Part shown: positions 19,702 to 28,504 of the stretch, in pieces
How the letters are laid out: every line of letters begins with the position of its first letter
Position numbering within the stretch: the first letter of the stretch is position 1
NCBI RefSeq assembly: GCF_021290385.1
Contig: NZ_CP089928.1
Coordinates: 3,738,001-3,802,000 of the forward strand
DNA: 64,000 nucleotides
Source of the DNA: Microbulbifer sp. YPW16
GTDB taxonomy: Bacteria > Pseudomonadota > Gammaproteobacteria > Pseudomonadales > Cellvibrionaceae
Direction of reading: 5' to 3'
Program-made: the position numbers and the translations under genes
The notes under the pieces: generated by a model
What the model was told of the DNA's origin: nothing
The model's database searches: none
The model's input: only the letters and a program-made list of their open reading frames with translations

Positions 19702-21045
19702 GTGCTCTCCTCCTGGCTCAATTCCCTCAAGGGACGGCTCTCGCTGGTCACCACGCTCGTGCTGGTGGCCTTTCTCGTATTGATTTCCACGGTACTCCAG
19801 CACGCTTACCGCACCTCCCTGGCCGAGGCCAAGAAGCGCGAGCTGCAGTTGCACGTCTATACCCTGCTGGCGGTGGCGGAGCCGGAGGGCGACAGCCTGC
19901 GGCTGCCGCCGGCGCTGCCGGAACAGCGCTTTAACCAGCCGGACTCGGGCCTGGTGGGGGTAGTGGCGGACCAGCGCGGGCGCATCATCTGGCGCTCCGA
20001 ATCGGCGCTGGCGATGGACCAGCTGCCCTCGCACCCGCTGCCACAGGGGCGCGAGGTCTTTGCGCAGATGAGCCTGGGCAAGAGCGGCCTGTACAGCACT
20101 TTCCGCCAGGGCATCGCCTGGGGCCTGGACAACGAGCAGCGCTACACCTTTATCGTGCTCGAGGATGCCGCTCCCATGCAGGCGCAGGTGGAACAGTTCC
20201 GCTCCACCATCTGGCGCTGGCTGGGCCTGGGCGCGCTGTTGCTGGTGGTGACCCAGTGGCTGGTCATGCGCTGGGGGCTCGCGCCACTGAGGGCGGTGGC
20301 GGAATCCTTGCGGGAGATGCAGCGCGGTGGCAGTGACCGGTTGCAGGGCAACTTCCCACGGGAACTGAAACCGCTGACCGACAACCTGAACCTGCTGATC
20401 GAGAACGAGCGGCGCCAGCGTGAGAAGACCCGGCATACCCTGGCCGACCTTGCCCACAGCCTGAAGACGCCGCTGGCGGTGCTGAAGGGCCTGAATTTTT
20501 CCCGCGACCCGCGCGAGGCCTACTCCAACCTGATCGAGCAGGTGCAGCGCATGGACAGCATCATCAGTTACCAGCTGCAGCGGGCCGTCGCCAGCTCACC
20601 CAAGTCGATCCTGCGCGGGGTGGAGATCAGGCCGCTGCTGGGCAAGATCCTCGACGCGCTGGAGAAGGTGTACCGGGACAAGCCGGCCGAGGTGGAAGTG
20701 GATTGCGCGGACGGTGCACTCTTCTACGGTGACGAGGGCGACCTGATGGAACTGCTGGGCAACCTGCTGGACAACGCCTACAAATACGGCGACGGCAAGA
20801 TTGCCGTGCGGGTGGCCAACGGCGATGACAACCGCAGCCTGCAGCTGACGGTGGGTGACAACGGCCCCGGGATCAGCGCCGATTACTGGGAACGGGTTAC
20901 CGAGCGGGGCGTGCGCGCCGACCAGCAGCAACAGGGGCAGGGCATCGGCCTCGCGGTGGTGGTCGATATCGTCGAGAGCTACAAGGGCGAGATCTCGGTG
21001 GGGGAATCGGCCCTGGGCGGGGCGGAAATCCGCGTGGATCTCTGA
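19702..21045 (+). CDS. phoQ: PhoQ-like sensor histidine kinase
   Basis: A 447-residue membrane kinase starting with GTG. Transmembrane helices at about residues 13-33 and 172-190 flank a periplasmic sensor of about 135 residues that is rich in acidic residues near its end (QRYTFIVLEDAAP). A HAMP-like linker follows. The phospho-acceptor His252 is in LADLAHSLKTPLAVLKG. The HATPase motifs are GNLLDNAYKYGDG, VGDNGPGI and GQGIGLAVV. Size and layout fit PhoQ-type kinases. Signal (divalent cations, peptides, acidity) is not deducible. Confidence 0.8.
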   Translation: MLSSWLNSLKGRLSLVTTLVLVAFLVLISTVLQHAYRTSLAEAKKRELQLHVYTLLAVAEPEGDSLRLPPALPEQRFNQPDSGLVGVVADQRGRIIWRSESALAMDQLPSHPLPQGREVFAQMSLGKSGLYSTFRQGIAWGLDNEQRYTFIVLEDAAPMQAQVEQFRSTIWRWLGLGALLLVVTQWLVMRWGLAPLRAVAESLREMQRGGSDRLQGNFPRELKPLTDNLNLLIENERRQREKTRHTLADLAHSLKTPLAVLKGLNFSRDPREAYSNLIEQVQRMDSIISYQLQRAVASSPKSILRGVEIRPLLGKILDALEKVYRDKPAEVEVDCADGALFYGDEGDLMELLGNLLDNAYKYGDGKIAVRVANGDDNRSLQLTVGDNGPGISADYWERVTERGVRADQQQQGQGIGLAVVVDIVESYKGEISVGESALGGAEIRVDL

Positions 21046-21091
21046 ACCACTATGCTGGGTGCCAGGTCCGGTTCATGGCGTAATGCGCTGC

Positions 21092-21149
21092 GCTTATTGC
21101 ACCCCGGCTTCCGGCATAAACCGTGAAGCAGGCGCAGGGTGCAATGAGC
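21092..21149. terminator. Inverted repeat between convergent phoQ and acyl-CoA dehydrogenase genes
   Basis: GCTTATTGCACCC pairs with GGGTGCAATGAGC (12 of 13 Watson-Crick plus one G-U), with 32 bases between. It may serve as a bidirectional transcription end; there is no U tract. Confidence 0.35.
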
Positions 21150-21177
21150 AACGGGAATTGCACCATTCCCGCCGAAT

Positions 21178-22980
21178 TCAGAACCACTCTTCCCGCATCT
21201 CGAACGGCACCCCGTTACCAGCGTCCAGCAGCGCCAGCTGCGGCACGATTTCCGGCAGCTCCCACTCCATGTAGTAGCGCGCCGCCTGCAGCTTACCGCG
21301 GTAGAAGTTGCGCTCTTCCTCGCGGTTGGTGGTGTCCAGCGCCCGGTCGGCAGCCAGTGCCTGGCGCAGCCAGGTCCAGGCCGCCACCACACGCCCGAAG
21401 GCATCCAGGTAGACAGTGGCGTTGGCCAGGCCGCGATCGACATCGGCCTGCAGCTGGCCCATCAGTGCCAGTGTGGTGGCGTCCAGGCGCTGCAGGTGCT
21501 GTTCCAGTGCTTCGGCCATCGGTGCCAGCGCCTCGCGGTCGCGCGCCTGCATCACGGTCTGGCGGATCTCCTCCTGCAACAGGCGATAGCCCTCCAGCTG
21601 GTCCATGGGCAGCTTGCGTCCCAGCAGGTCGAGGCCGTGGATGCCCTCGGTGCCCTCGTGGATCGGGTTGAGGCGGTTGTCCCGGTAGAGTTGTTCCAGC
21701 GGGTATTCCCGCGTGTAGCCGGCGCCGCCGAGTACCTGAATGGCCAGCTCGTTGGCTTTCAGGCCATAGCGGGACGGCCAGCTTTTTACCACCGGGGTCA
21801 GCAGGTCCAGCAGTTTCGCCGCCCGCTCGCGCTCCCGGCTGGTTTCTGCGGTGCGCTGGTCCTCGAACAGGGAGGAGGCGTACAGGCACAATGCCAGCCC
21901 GCCCTCCACATAGGACTTCTGGGCCAGCAGCATGCGCCGCACATCCGCGTGGCGGATGATCGGCACCTGTTTCGATTGCGGGTCGCGAGTGGAGGGCAGT
22001 CGGCCCTGGGGGCGCTCGCGGGCGTACTGCAGGGAATGGTTATAGCCCTGGTAACCCAGCACTGCCGCGCCGACACCCACACCGATGCGGGCCTCGTTCA
22101 TCATCTGGAACATGTAGGCCAGCCCCTTGTGTGGCTCGCCCACCAGGTAGCCCACGGCTCCATCTTCCTCACCGAAACTGAGCACGGTGGAGGTGGTATT
22201 GCGGTAGCCCATCTTGTGCAGCAGGCCCGCCAGTTTCACATCGTTGGGCTGTGCGGGGCGGCCGTCTTGACCGGGAAGCACCTTGGGCACAATAAACAAT
22301 GAGATGCCCTTTACCCCGGCCGGGGCCCCTTTGATCCTGGCCAGCACCATATGCACGATATTGTCTGTCAGGGACTGGTCGCCGCCGGAGATATACATTT
22401 TCTGTCCGCGGATACGGTAGGTGCCGTCACCGGCCTCCTCGGCGGTGGTGCGGATATCCGCCAGGGCCGAGCCCTGGTCCGGTTCCGTCAGTGCCATGGT
22501 GCCGGCACAGCGGCCGTCCAGCATCGGCGGCAGGAACTGCGCTTTCAGAGCGTCGCTGGCGAAGGCATGCACCAGGTTCGCGGCGCCAATGGTAAGGAAA
22601 GGGTAGGCGGCCGAGGCCACATTGGCGGCGCTGATGGTGGCCAGGCAGGTTCGCAACACCACTTCCGGCAACTGCATGCCGCCATCCCCGAAATCGTGGT
22701 GGGCGGCCAGGAAACCCGCCTCGGCAAAGGCATCCCAGGCCTGCTGGGTTTCCTCCACCAGGTGCACCCGCTCGCCGTCGAAAGTGGGTTCGTGGGCATC
22801 GCCACGGGCATTGTGGTTGGCGAAAAACTTTTCCGCCACGGTGCGCGCGGTCTGCAGGGTGGCTCGGAAGGTGTCTTCGGAGTGCTCGCTGTAGCGGGGG
22901 CGCTGGAGCAGTTTCAGTGTGTCGAGAAACTCGTACAGCAGGAAATCGATATCGCGTTCGTTGAGCAATTGCGCGGTCAT
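21178..22980 (-). CDS. Acyl-CoA dehydrogenase, DmdC-like subfamily
   Basis: A 600-residue FAD flavoprotein of the acyl-CoA dehydrogenase superfamily with N-terminal helical, beta (TEPDQGSALADI) and C-terminal helical domains. The extra C-terminal domain is seen in 3-methylmercaptopropionyl-CoA dehydrogenase (DmdC)-type and related long enzymes. The likely catalytic base is Glu442 in NPIHEGTEGIHGLDLLGRK. It oxidises an acyl-CoA to the enoyl-CoA in the cytoplasm. No other dmd or fatty-acid genes are adjacent, so DMSP catabolism cannot be claimed; a general acyl-CoA role is equally likely. Confidence 0.85.
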   Translation of the reverse strand: MTAQLLNERDIDFLLYEFLDTLKLLQRPRYSEHSEDTFRATLQTARTVAEKFFANHNARGDAHEPTFDGERVHLVEETQQAWDAFAEAGFLAAHHDFGDGGMQLPEVVLRTCLATISAANVASAAYPFLTIGAANLVHAFASDALKAQFLPPMLDGRCAGTMALTEPDQGSALADIRTTAEEAGDGTYRIRGQKMYISGGDQSLTDNIVHMVLARIKGAPAGVKGISLFIVPKVLPGQDGRPAQPNDVKLAGLLHKMGYRNTTSTVLSFGEEDGAVGYLVGEPHKGLAYMFQMMNEARIGVGVGAAVLGYQGYNHSLQYARERPQGRLPSTRDPQSKQVPIIRHADVRRMLLAQKSYVEGGLALCLYASSLFEDQRTAETSRERERAAKLLDLLTPVVKSWPSRYGLKANELAIQVLGGAGYTREYPLEQLYRDNRLNPIHEGTEGIHGLDLLGRKLPMDQLEGYRLLQEEIRQTVMQARDREALAPMAEALEQHLQRLDATTLALMGQLQADVDRGLANATVYLDAFGRVVAAWTWLRQALAADRALDTTNREEERNFYRGKLQAARYYMEWELPEIVPQLALLDAGNGVPFEMREEWF

Positions 22981-23114
22981 GACTACCCCGTTGGTCCGTG
23001 ACTGTGGATCTTGCCAGTCAGTAGACCGTTGCCGGGGAAACGCTGCAATGACCTTTGCGCTAATCCCGGCGGCCTTTATTTACCAGGGGCGGGGCAGGCA
23101 GGGACTGTAAAGAC

Positions 23115-24179
23115 TTATTCTGCCAGGTCACCGACCGGCAGGCGCTCGGTTTCGTTGCCGGGCAGAACCTGTCGCCACAGCTCCCCGACCAGCGCCTCCC
23201 GGGATTCGCGCCGGCCCTCCGCCAGCCAGCGTGCAATGCTGGCGGCTACGTCCGGCCACTGGATCTGTGCCCCGGCCGGGTTGCTGTCCAGCCAGGCGCG
23301 GATCGTTGCCGCGTCGACCCGCTCAACCACGGTGGCCAGCTGCAGTTGCTCCAGCGCCATGGCGTTGGCCTCCTGCTCGAACTGGCCCGCCAGCGGGCGG
23401 GTGAGGATCGGCTTGCCCAGGGTCAGCGTTTCGGCGATCAGCTCAAACCCGCTGTTGCAGATTACGGCGCGGGCGCTGGCCACATCCTGCTGGAATTCCT
23501 CGATCGCCGGTGCTTTTAACTGGATATTGTCCGCCACTTTCATATCGGTGGGCAGGCCGTAGGCAATGATCGGGTAGGGCAGGCTGCCCAGCTGCTTCAC
23601 CAGGGGCTCGTGGTGCTCAAACGGCAGGTAGACAAGGATATGCTCACCGCTTTCTTCCTTGCCGTGGGGGCGGGCGATGGGCGGCAGGATCGGGTGACCG
23701 AAATGGTGCCAGTGCATCCCCAGGCTTTGCTGCACCGGTGCAAAGGCACGCATGATGCCGCGGGCCATCCAGCCGAAGCGGGGCGCGGGAATGGGGAAAT
23801 TGAACGCATACTGGTGCCCCATGCCCAGGCTGGGTACGCCGTGGCGCTTTGCCGCCCAGGCGGTAACCGGCTCGAAGTCGCTGATCACCAGGTCAAAATC
23901 CTGCACGGGCAGGCTGGCGATATCCTTCCACAGCCGGCGCGGGTGCAACTGGCGCACCGTAGCCAGCTGGTCGATGCGGCCCTTGCGGTTGACAAAGGTC
24001 AGTCCCTCGCGCCACCAGAATTCCCCGAATGCTTCCATGCGGAAGAGTTTCTCCGGGGGGCGGCCGGAAAAGAGCCACTGTATTTCCAGCTCGGGATGAT
24101 TTTCGAAGGCCCTGGCCATGGCGCGGGCGCGGGAAATATGGCCGTTACCGGTGCCCTGGACACCGTAGAGGATTTTCAC
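23115..24179 (-). CDS. MJ1255/VC2487-type GT-B glycosyltransferase
   Basis: A 354-residue protein with the N-terminal nucleotide-sugar transferase loop GVQGTGNGHISRA (glycine-rich as in MurG) and a C-terminal donor-binding half with NSGFELIAETLTLGKPILT. It matches the TIGR00661 (MJ1255) glycosyltransferase group. Family members are thought to modify lipid or polysaccharide acceptors, but few are characterised. The GTG start overlaps the stop of the PAP2 phosphatase gene as GTGA, so the two are almost surely coupled. A role in glycolipid or undecaprenyl-linked glycan synthesis is inferred from that pairing. Confidence 0.75.
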   Translation of the reverse strand: MKILYGVQGTGNGHISRARAMARAFENHPELEIQWLFSGRPPEKLFRMEAFGEFWWREGLTFVNRKGRIDQLATVRQLHPRRLWKDIASLPVQDFDLVISDFEPVTAWAAKRHGVPSLGMGHQYAFNFPIPAPRFGWMARGIMRAFAPVQQSLGMHWHHFGHPILPPIARPHGKEESGEHILVYLPFEHHEPLVKQLGSLPYPIIAYGLPTDMKVADNIQLKAPAIEEFQQDVASARAVICNSGFELIAETLTLGKPILTRPLAGQFEQEANAMALEQLQLATVVERVDAATIRAWLDSNPAGAQIQWPDVAASIARWLAEGRRESREALVGELWRQVLPGNETERLPVGDLAE

Positions 24180-24706
24180 AGAACAGCTCCGCAGACTAAC
24201 AGGCCGACACTGGTGCCGAGGGCGGCACCGGCGCAGACATCAGTTGGAAAGTGCACGCCCAGACCCACGCGGGAAGTCCCGACCCCGGCAGCCCAGAAAT
24301 AGCCCAGTAACCATAGCGGGTTCACCGCCTGGGACAGCACCGTGATAAACAGGAAGGCTCCGGAGGTGTGCCCGGAGGGCAGGCTGAAACGGTCGTGGGC
24401 GACGATCACCGAGCGCATGCCGGGAATCGCCTGCGGCGGTCGCAACCGGCGCGTGGTGTTCTTGATGGTCCAGTACAGCGACCGCTCGAGTGCGTAGGCC
24501 GTGCCGCAGACGTAGAAAAACTGCAACGCGGCGGCGGTAGTGTTGAAAAGGGCGACCACCAGCGGCGAGACCAGGTAAAGCCAGCCGTCTGCCGAGCGGG
24601 ATAACCACAGGTAGTTCCTGCGTGAGGCCGGCCTTGTCGCCCGGTCTGCCATATGCAGCACCAGGGACACGTCGATTGTTTTCAGGGTGACAGGTAAGCT
24701 TCGCAT
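24176..24706 (-). CDS. PAP2-superfamily membrane phosphatase
   Basis: A 176-residue membrane protein with the three PAP2 signature regions: KNTTRRLRPPQ (motif 1), LPSGHTSGAF with the catalytic His (motif 2), and SRVGLGVHFPTDV with the nucleophilic His (motif 3). Four to five hydrophobic helices surround them. Such enzymes remove phosphate from lipid or isoprenoid phosphates at the membrane. It precedes and overlaps the MJ1255-type glycosyltransferase gene by four bases. The exact lipid substrate is unknown. Confidence 0.8.
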   Translation of the reverse strand: MRSLPVTLKTIDVSLVLHMADRATRPASRRNYLWLSRSADGWLYLVSPLVVALFNTTAAALQFFYVCGTAYALERSLYWTIKNTTRRLRPPQAIPGMRSVIVAHDRFSLPSGHTSGAFLFITVLSQAVNPLWLLGYFWAAGVGTSRVGLGVHFPTDVCAGAALGTSVGLLVCGAVL

Positions 24707-24789
24707 GCAGCCAAGTTACGAAGGCTGTATTGCGCGGAATTGACCGATTGATGTCAGGACTGTGAAATATGCCGTGGCAGGACGTGAGC

Positions 24790-24815
24790 GGGCCCCTCTG
24801 CAGGGAGAGGGGCCC
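24790..24815 (-). terminator. Hairpin after the saccharopine-dehydrogenase-like gene
   Basis: A perfect 10-bp stem GGGCCCCTCT / AGAGGGGCCC with a 6-base loop, 44 bases past the minus-strand stop at 24860. A weak U content follows. Confidence 0.55.
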
Positions 24816-24859
24816 CGCAGCCGGGCGCGACAGCGGGGCAGGTGTTGCCGCCGGTGGAA

Positions 24860-25927
24860 TCAGTCGATACCGATCTTGATGGTGCCGGATCCCGGCAGCT
24901 TCTCCACCAGTTCTGATCCGCAGAGTTTTGACGGGGTGTAATAGCCGCCCGGGCCGTCATAGGAAAGCAGGTGCTCCATCACCGCCAGGGAACCGTGCAC
25001 GGTGACATCGTAGCCGTTGGCAGTAACCACCCGGCCGATCTTCCGTTCGCCGCGGCGGTCGTTGCGTACCTCGCCCCAGACCCACGTCTGCTGTTCCGCG
25101 CGCTTCTCTTCATCGGGGCCCTGCACCGACTTGTCCACCTTGCCCTTGAGCCAGTCCTGCACCCACTCCATGCGCAGCAGCCAGCGCAGCTTGTTCAGGC
25201 GCTTGAGCTTCTTGGCCCGGCGCGGGCTCATGGGAATATAGACTTCGATATTGGGTATCTGGGTGGTGTAGTAAGCCGTTACCACGTCGCCCCAGGGGAT
25301 GGCGACGGCGAATTTCTCGCCGCGGCCAAAATCAATTTTGCGTGTCAGCTCGGCGTGATCGATGATCTCTACCTTGCCCTGGCGCCGCACGGCGCTGCCC
25401 ACACCCAGGCTCTCGATGGAGGTTTTGGCGGTGCCCGGGCTCAGGCCGGAATCCGAGTCGAATCCCAGGGTGAGGTGGGTGGCGGTGGGGATGGCATGGT
25501 GCAATGCTGCCGCCAGGCAGTCGGTGGGGATAACATCGAAACCGGTGCCGGGGCAGAGAACCACACCGGCGGACCGGGCCTCGCCGTGCAGGTCATTGGC
25601 CTGCTGGTAAACCTGCATTTCGCCGGTAATATCCTGGTAGTGGGTGCCGGTGGCAATACAGGCGCGCATCATGGGTTCGGCCGTAGTGGAAAAGGGCCCG
25701 GCGCAGTGGATAACCACATCGATATCCTGCAGCATGCGCTCCAGGGTATCGCTGTCCTCCAGGCTGACAGCAATTGCCGGCAGGCCCAGCTCTTCCGACA
25801 ACGGTTGCAGTTTCTTCGCGTTGCGGCCGGCCAGGATCGGCCGATATCCCTTGGCCACGGCGGCGCGGGCGATCAGTTCCCCCGTATAGCCGTTGGCACC
25901 ATAGATCATTATTTTTTTGTCGTTCAC
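24860..25927 (-). CDS. Saccharopine dehydrogenase-like NAD(P)-binding protein
   Basis: A 355-residue protein with an N-terminal Rossmann motif (MIYGANGYTGELIARAA) and the saccharopine-dehydrogenase-like second motif VVIHCAGPFS. These are typical of the COG3268/trans-acting enoyl-reductase-like group rather than of true lysine-pathway enzymes. The middle DITGEMQVY and GTGFDVIPTDCLA segments are conserved in this group. The role is unknown; lipid metabolism is the usual guess. It has its own terminator and no clear operon partner. Confidence 0.7.
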   Translation of the reverse strand: MNDKKIMIYGANGYTGELIARAAVAKGYRPILAGRNAKKLQPLSEELGLPAIAVSLEDSDTLERMLQDIDVVIHCAGPFSTTAEPMMRACIATGTHYQDITGEMQVYQQANDLHGEARSAGVVLCPGTGFDVIPTDCLAAALHHAIPTATHLTLGFDSDSGLSPGTAKTSIESLGVGSAVRRQGKVEIIDHAELTRKIDFGRGEKFAVAIPWGDVVTAYYTTQIPNIEVYIPMSPRRAKKLKRLNKLRWLLRMEWVQDWLKGKVDKSVQGPDEEKRAEQQTWVWGEVRNDRRGERKIGRVVTANGYDVTVHGSLAVMEHLLSYDGPGGYYTPSKLCGSELVEKLPGSGTIKIGID

Positions 25928-26111
25928 CGAGTGACCTTATTCACTTGCTGGTTGTGTTGTCGTATCAGTTACTGACCCGGAATCCGTGCCGGGGTACTTC
26001 GGGGGCGGGAATTGCGCGCATTGGCGCGTGCTGGTCCGTTGCAACCTGACAGCAAGATTGCCGTCACAATACTCCACGAGAGGAACGCAACATTACTGGC
26101 GCGGTAACCGA

Positions 26112-26324
26112 CTAGTCAAATGCCCTGACCAGGGCGAAGCGGGGCTGGGACTCGCCGTTCCGGTCGACAGTCTCGGCAAACATGGCCAATGGCCGCACCC
26201 AGACCCCGTAATCACCGTACAGGGCCCGGTATACTGCGAGCCGCTCGCCGGTCTCGCTGTGAGTGCCCACTTCCATCAGTTCGTAGAGATTGCCTTTATA
26301 GTGGCGATAGATTCCGCGTTGCAT
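26112..26324 (-). CDS. DUF1653 domain protein
   Basis: A 70-residue protein that is essentially one DUF1653 domain: GIYRHYKGNLYELMEVGTHS, then VVYRALYGD-like AVYRALYGDYGVWVRPLAMF, then a final RFALV. Function unknown; the family occurs across bacteria as a small soluble beta-rich domain. It lies 20 bases downstream of the DUF3301 gene on the same strand and is probably cotranscribed. Confidence 0.85.
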   Translation of the reverse strand: MQRGIYRHYKGNLYELMEVGTHSETGERLAVYRALYGDYGVWVRPLAMFAETVDRNGESQPRFALVRAFD

Positions 26325-26344
26325 GATTCCGTTCCAGTTACTGC

Positions 26345-26665
26345 TCAGGCGAGGTGGTGGGGTGACAGTTGCAGTTGCTCCACCCGATTGCCGTGCAGCA
26401 CGGCGATGCCGCTGTAGCGGCGCTCGCCGGTGGAGGTGAACTCGAATTCATACTGCCGTTGCAGCGCCAGGTGGCCGCGCCGGTTGCGCCGCAGCCGTGT
26501 GCGTACCAGCATCACGGTGTCGTCCAGCAACTGCACGCCCAGCTGCCGGCAATGGGAGGCCGCAGCCCGGCGCGCCAGCTCCTTGGCCGCCATCCCGGCC
26601 CAGAAGTACCAGCCCACCAGCACCAGCAGGAATACCCAGAGTAGATCGCCCAGTGAGTAATACAT
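26345..26665 (-). CDS. DUF3301 single-pass membrane protein
   Basis: A 106-residue protein from ATG 26665 with an N-terminal membrane helix (LGDLLWVFLLVLVGWYFWAG) and a soluble tail with the family pattern HCRQLGVQLLDDTVML and YEFEFTSTGERRYSG. The upstream ATG at 26704 lacks a Shine-Dalgarno and adds a non-conserved leader. Divergent from the SDR gene with 51 bases between. Function unknown. Confidence 0.8.
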   Translation of the reverse strand: MYYSLGDLLWVFLLVLVGWYFWAGMAAKELARRAAASHCRQLGVQLLDDTVMLVRTRLRRNRRGHLALQRQYEFEFTSTGERRYSGIAVLHGNRVEQLQLSPHHLA

Positions 26666-26716
26666 TTCCGCAAGCTTGTTATGATTGGCGGGCAAGAATA
26701 ACACGAAGGAGTCGTT

Positions 26717-27412
26717 ATGCCCGGCACCGTACTAATCACTGGCTGCAATCGCGGTATTGGCCTGGAGATGACCCGCCAGTTCTCCGAGGATGGCTGGCGG
26801 GTCTTCGCCACCTGCCGCGATAAGGCCTGTGCCGATGAACTGCGCGCCCTGGAGCAGCAGTACCCGCAGCTGGAGGTCCACTGCCTGGATGTCACCGATT
26901 ACCGGCAGATGGCGCAGCTGGCGGAGACACTGGGAGACCAGCCGATCGATATCCTGGTCAGCAATGCCGGCTACTACGGGCCCAAGGGGAGCCTGTTCGG
27001 CCGTGTCGATCGAGACGAGTGGCGCAAGGTACTGGAGGCCAACACCATCGCCCCCTACATGCTGGCAGAGACCTTCTGCGACAATGTCGCCCGGGGCGAG
27101 CGCAAGGTGATTGCGGTGCTGTCCAGCAAAGTGGGCAGTATCGCCGACAACAGCTCCGGGGGCGGGTATATCTATCGGACCTCCAAAACCGCAGTCAACC
27201 AGGTGGTCAAGAGTCTCTCCGTTGACCTGCGCGAGCGCGGGATCACTGTGCTCGCCCTGCACCCGGGCTGGGTGCAGACGGATATGGGTGGCCCCAATGC
27301 CCTGATTTCAGCGGAGGAAAGCGTTGCCGGGTTGAGAAAGGTAATGCTGGGCGCCGGCCCGGAGCAAAGCGGTCACTTCATCAATTACGATGGTACAGAG
27401 ATACCCTGGTGA
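26717..27412 (+). CDS. Short-chain dehydrogenase/reductase (C-factor-like)
   Basis: A 231-residue classical SDR. The coenzyme loop is ITGCNRGIGLEM (TGxxxGIG) at residues 7-18. NAG is at VSNAGYYG, the catalytic Ser in AVLSSKVGS, and the Tyr/Lys pair in YRTSKTAVN. HPGWVQTDMGG after it is typical of the CsgA/C-factor-like group of bacterial SDRs. The substrate is unknown. An AAGGAG site at about 26706 supports the start. Confidence 0.85.
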   Translation: MPGTVLITGCNRGIGLEMTRQFSEDGWRVFATCRDKACADELRALEQQYPQLEVHCLDVTDYRQMAQLAETLGDQPIDILVSNAGYYGPKGSLFGRVDRDEWRKVLEANTIAPYMLAETFCDNVARGERKVIAVLSSKVGSIADNSSGGGYIYRTSKTAVNQVVKSLSVDLRERGITVLALHPGWVQTDMGGPNALISAEESVAGLRKVMLGAGPEQSGHFINYDGTEIPW

Positions 27413-27569
27413 CGCCGGCAACTGCGACCAGTGCCGGTGGCGGCGTTTGCGGCCGCAAGGTTTCACCGGGTTGTAACAAATCCACCGGCACCTGCGACAG
27501 AGTGGTAACTCCGGGGTTGCAGGGCGCCAGCGCATCAGCGTACCGGGCCACAGATTCGGGAGAGAGCAA

Positions 27570-28214
27570 TTGAGCGAGCAGACGGCGCGAGGTCCCGCTC
27601 CGGGACAAGCGGGGGAAGATACCGGACCCCTGACCGATCCGGGATACCTGGAGGAGCTGCGCCACCAGATGCAGCGGTTTGCCACCCTGCAGCTGGGAGA
27701 CCCGCACCTGGCGGAGGACGCGGTGCAGGAAGCCCTGGTCGGGGCGCTTAAGAATGCCCGTTCCTTCGGTGGCCGCGCGGCACTGAAAACCTGGGTGTTC
27801 GCGATCCTGAAGAACAAGATTGCCGATGTGCTGCGCCAGCGTAGCCGCTATGTAGAGGCGGACAGCCTGCTGCGTGCGGATGCCGAGGAGAGCGACCTGG
27901 ACGAGCTGTTCAACAAGCGGGGGCACTGGCGCGCCGAGGAGCGACCGGCGAAGTGGGCGGACCCGGAAGCCGCCGTGGATGACCGCGAGTTCTGGCGTAT
28001 CTTCGAGGCCTGCCTGGATCACCTGCCGGGACGCCAGGCGCGGGTCTTCATGATGCGGGAGTTTATCGAGCTGGAGAGCCATGAAATCTGCGCGGCGGTG
28101 GAGATCACCGTGAGTAACCTGAATGTCACCCTGCACCGGGCCCGCCTGCGGCTGCGCGAGTGCCTGGAGAATAACTGGTTTGCCCGTGGGCAGGACCGGG
28201 GAGGAGAAGCGTGA
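27570..28214 (+). CDS. ECF-type sigma-70 family RNA polymerase sigma factor
   Basis: A 214-residue sigma factor starting with TTG (preceded by GGGAGAGAG). Region 2 is GDPHLAEDAVQEALVGALKN with the -10-binding helix FAILKNKIADVLRQRSRY. Region 4 is LPGRQARVFMMREFIELESHEIC with the recognition helix near VTVSNLNVTLHRARLRLRECL (parts quoted). The insertion between regions (about residues 105-140, WRAEERPAKWADPEAA) fits the ECF group that pairs with small zinc-finger anti-sigma proteins. The anti-sigma gene overlaps its stop by four bases. Target promoters are unknown. Confidence 0.85.
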   Translation: MSEQTARGPAPGQAGEDTGPLTDPGYLEELRHQMQRFATLQLGDPHLAEDAVQEALVGALKNARSFGGRAALKTWVFAILKNKIADVLRQRSRYVEADSLLRADAEESDLDELFNKRGHWRAEERPAKWADPEAAVDDREFWRIFEACLDHLPGRQARVFMMREFIELESHEICAAVEITVSNLNVTLHRARLRLRECLENNWFARGQDRGGEA

Positions 28215-28444
28215 AGAGCTGTCGAGAAGTCACCAGGCTACTTTCGGAAGCACAGGAGAGGCAGCTTGACGGGGGCGAGCGCCTGGCCCTGCGGCTGCAC
28301 CTGATGATCTGCGGCGCCTGCCGCAACTTCTCCCACCAGATGACCAGCCTGCGCCATATCGCCCGTGCCTATGCGCGCGGCGCCAGTGGTGATGGTGCCG
28401 GTAACAAGTCCGGGCGGGATTCGGGGCAGGGCGAAGACAGCTGA
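28211..28444 (+). CDS. Soluble zinc-finger (zf-HC2) anti-sigma factor
   Basis: A 77-residue protein starting with GTG inside the sigma stop (GTGA overlap). The zinc motif is visible as SCREVTRLLSEAQE followed by LHLMICGACRNF (H-x3-C-x2-C), as in ZAS-type anti-sigma factors. There is no membrane segment, so this is a cytoplasmic, probably redox- or zinc-responsive anti-sigma factor. The C-terminal 25 residues are Gly/Ser-rich. Regulation of the upstream sigma by direct binding is inferred from the family and coupling. Confidence 0.8.
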   Translation: MKSCREVTRLLSEAQERQLDGGERLALRLHLMICGACRNFSHQMTSLRHIARAYARGASGDGAGNKSGRDSGQGEDS

Positions 28445-28504
28445 CGCACTATCCCGAAAGTCCATCCCCGAAAAAGTTATCCCCCGGTAGTTAAACCCGG
28501 GTGC

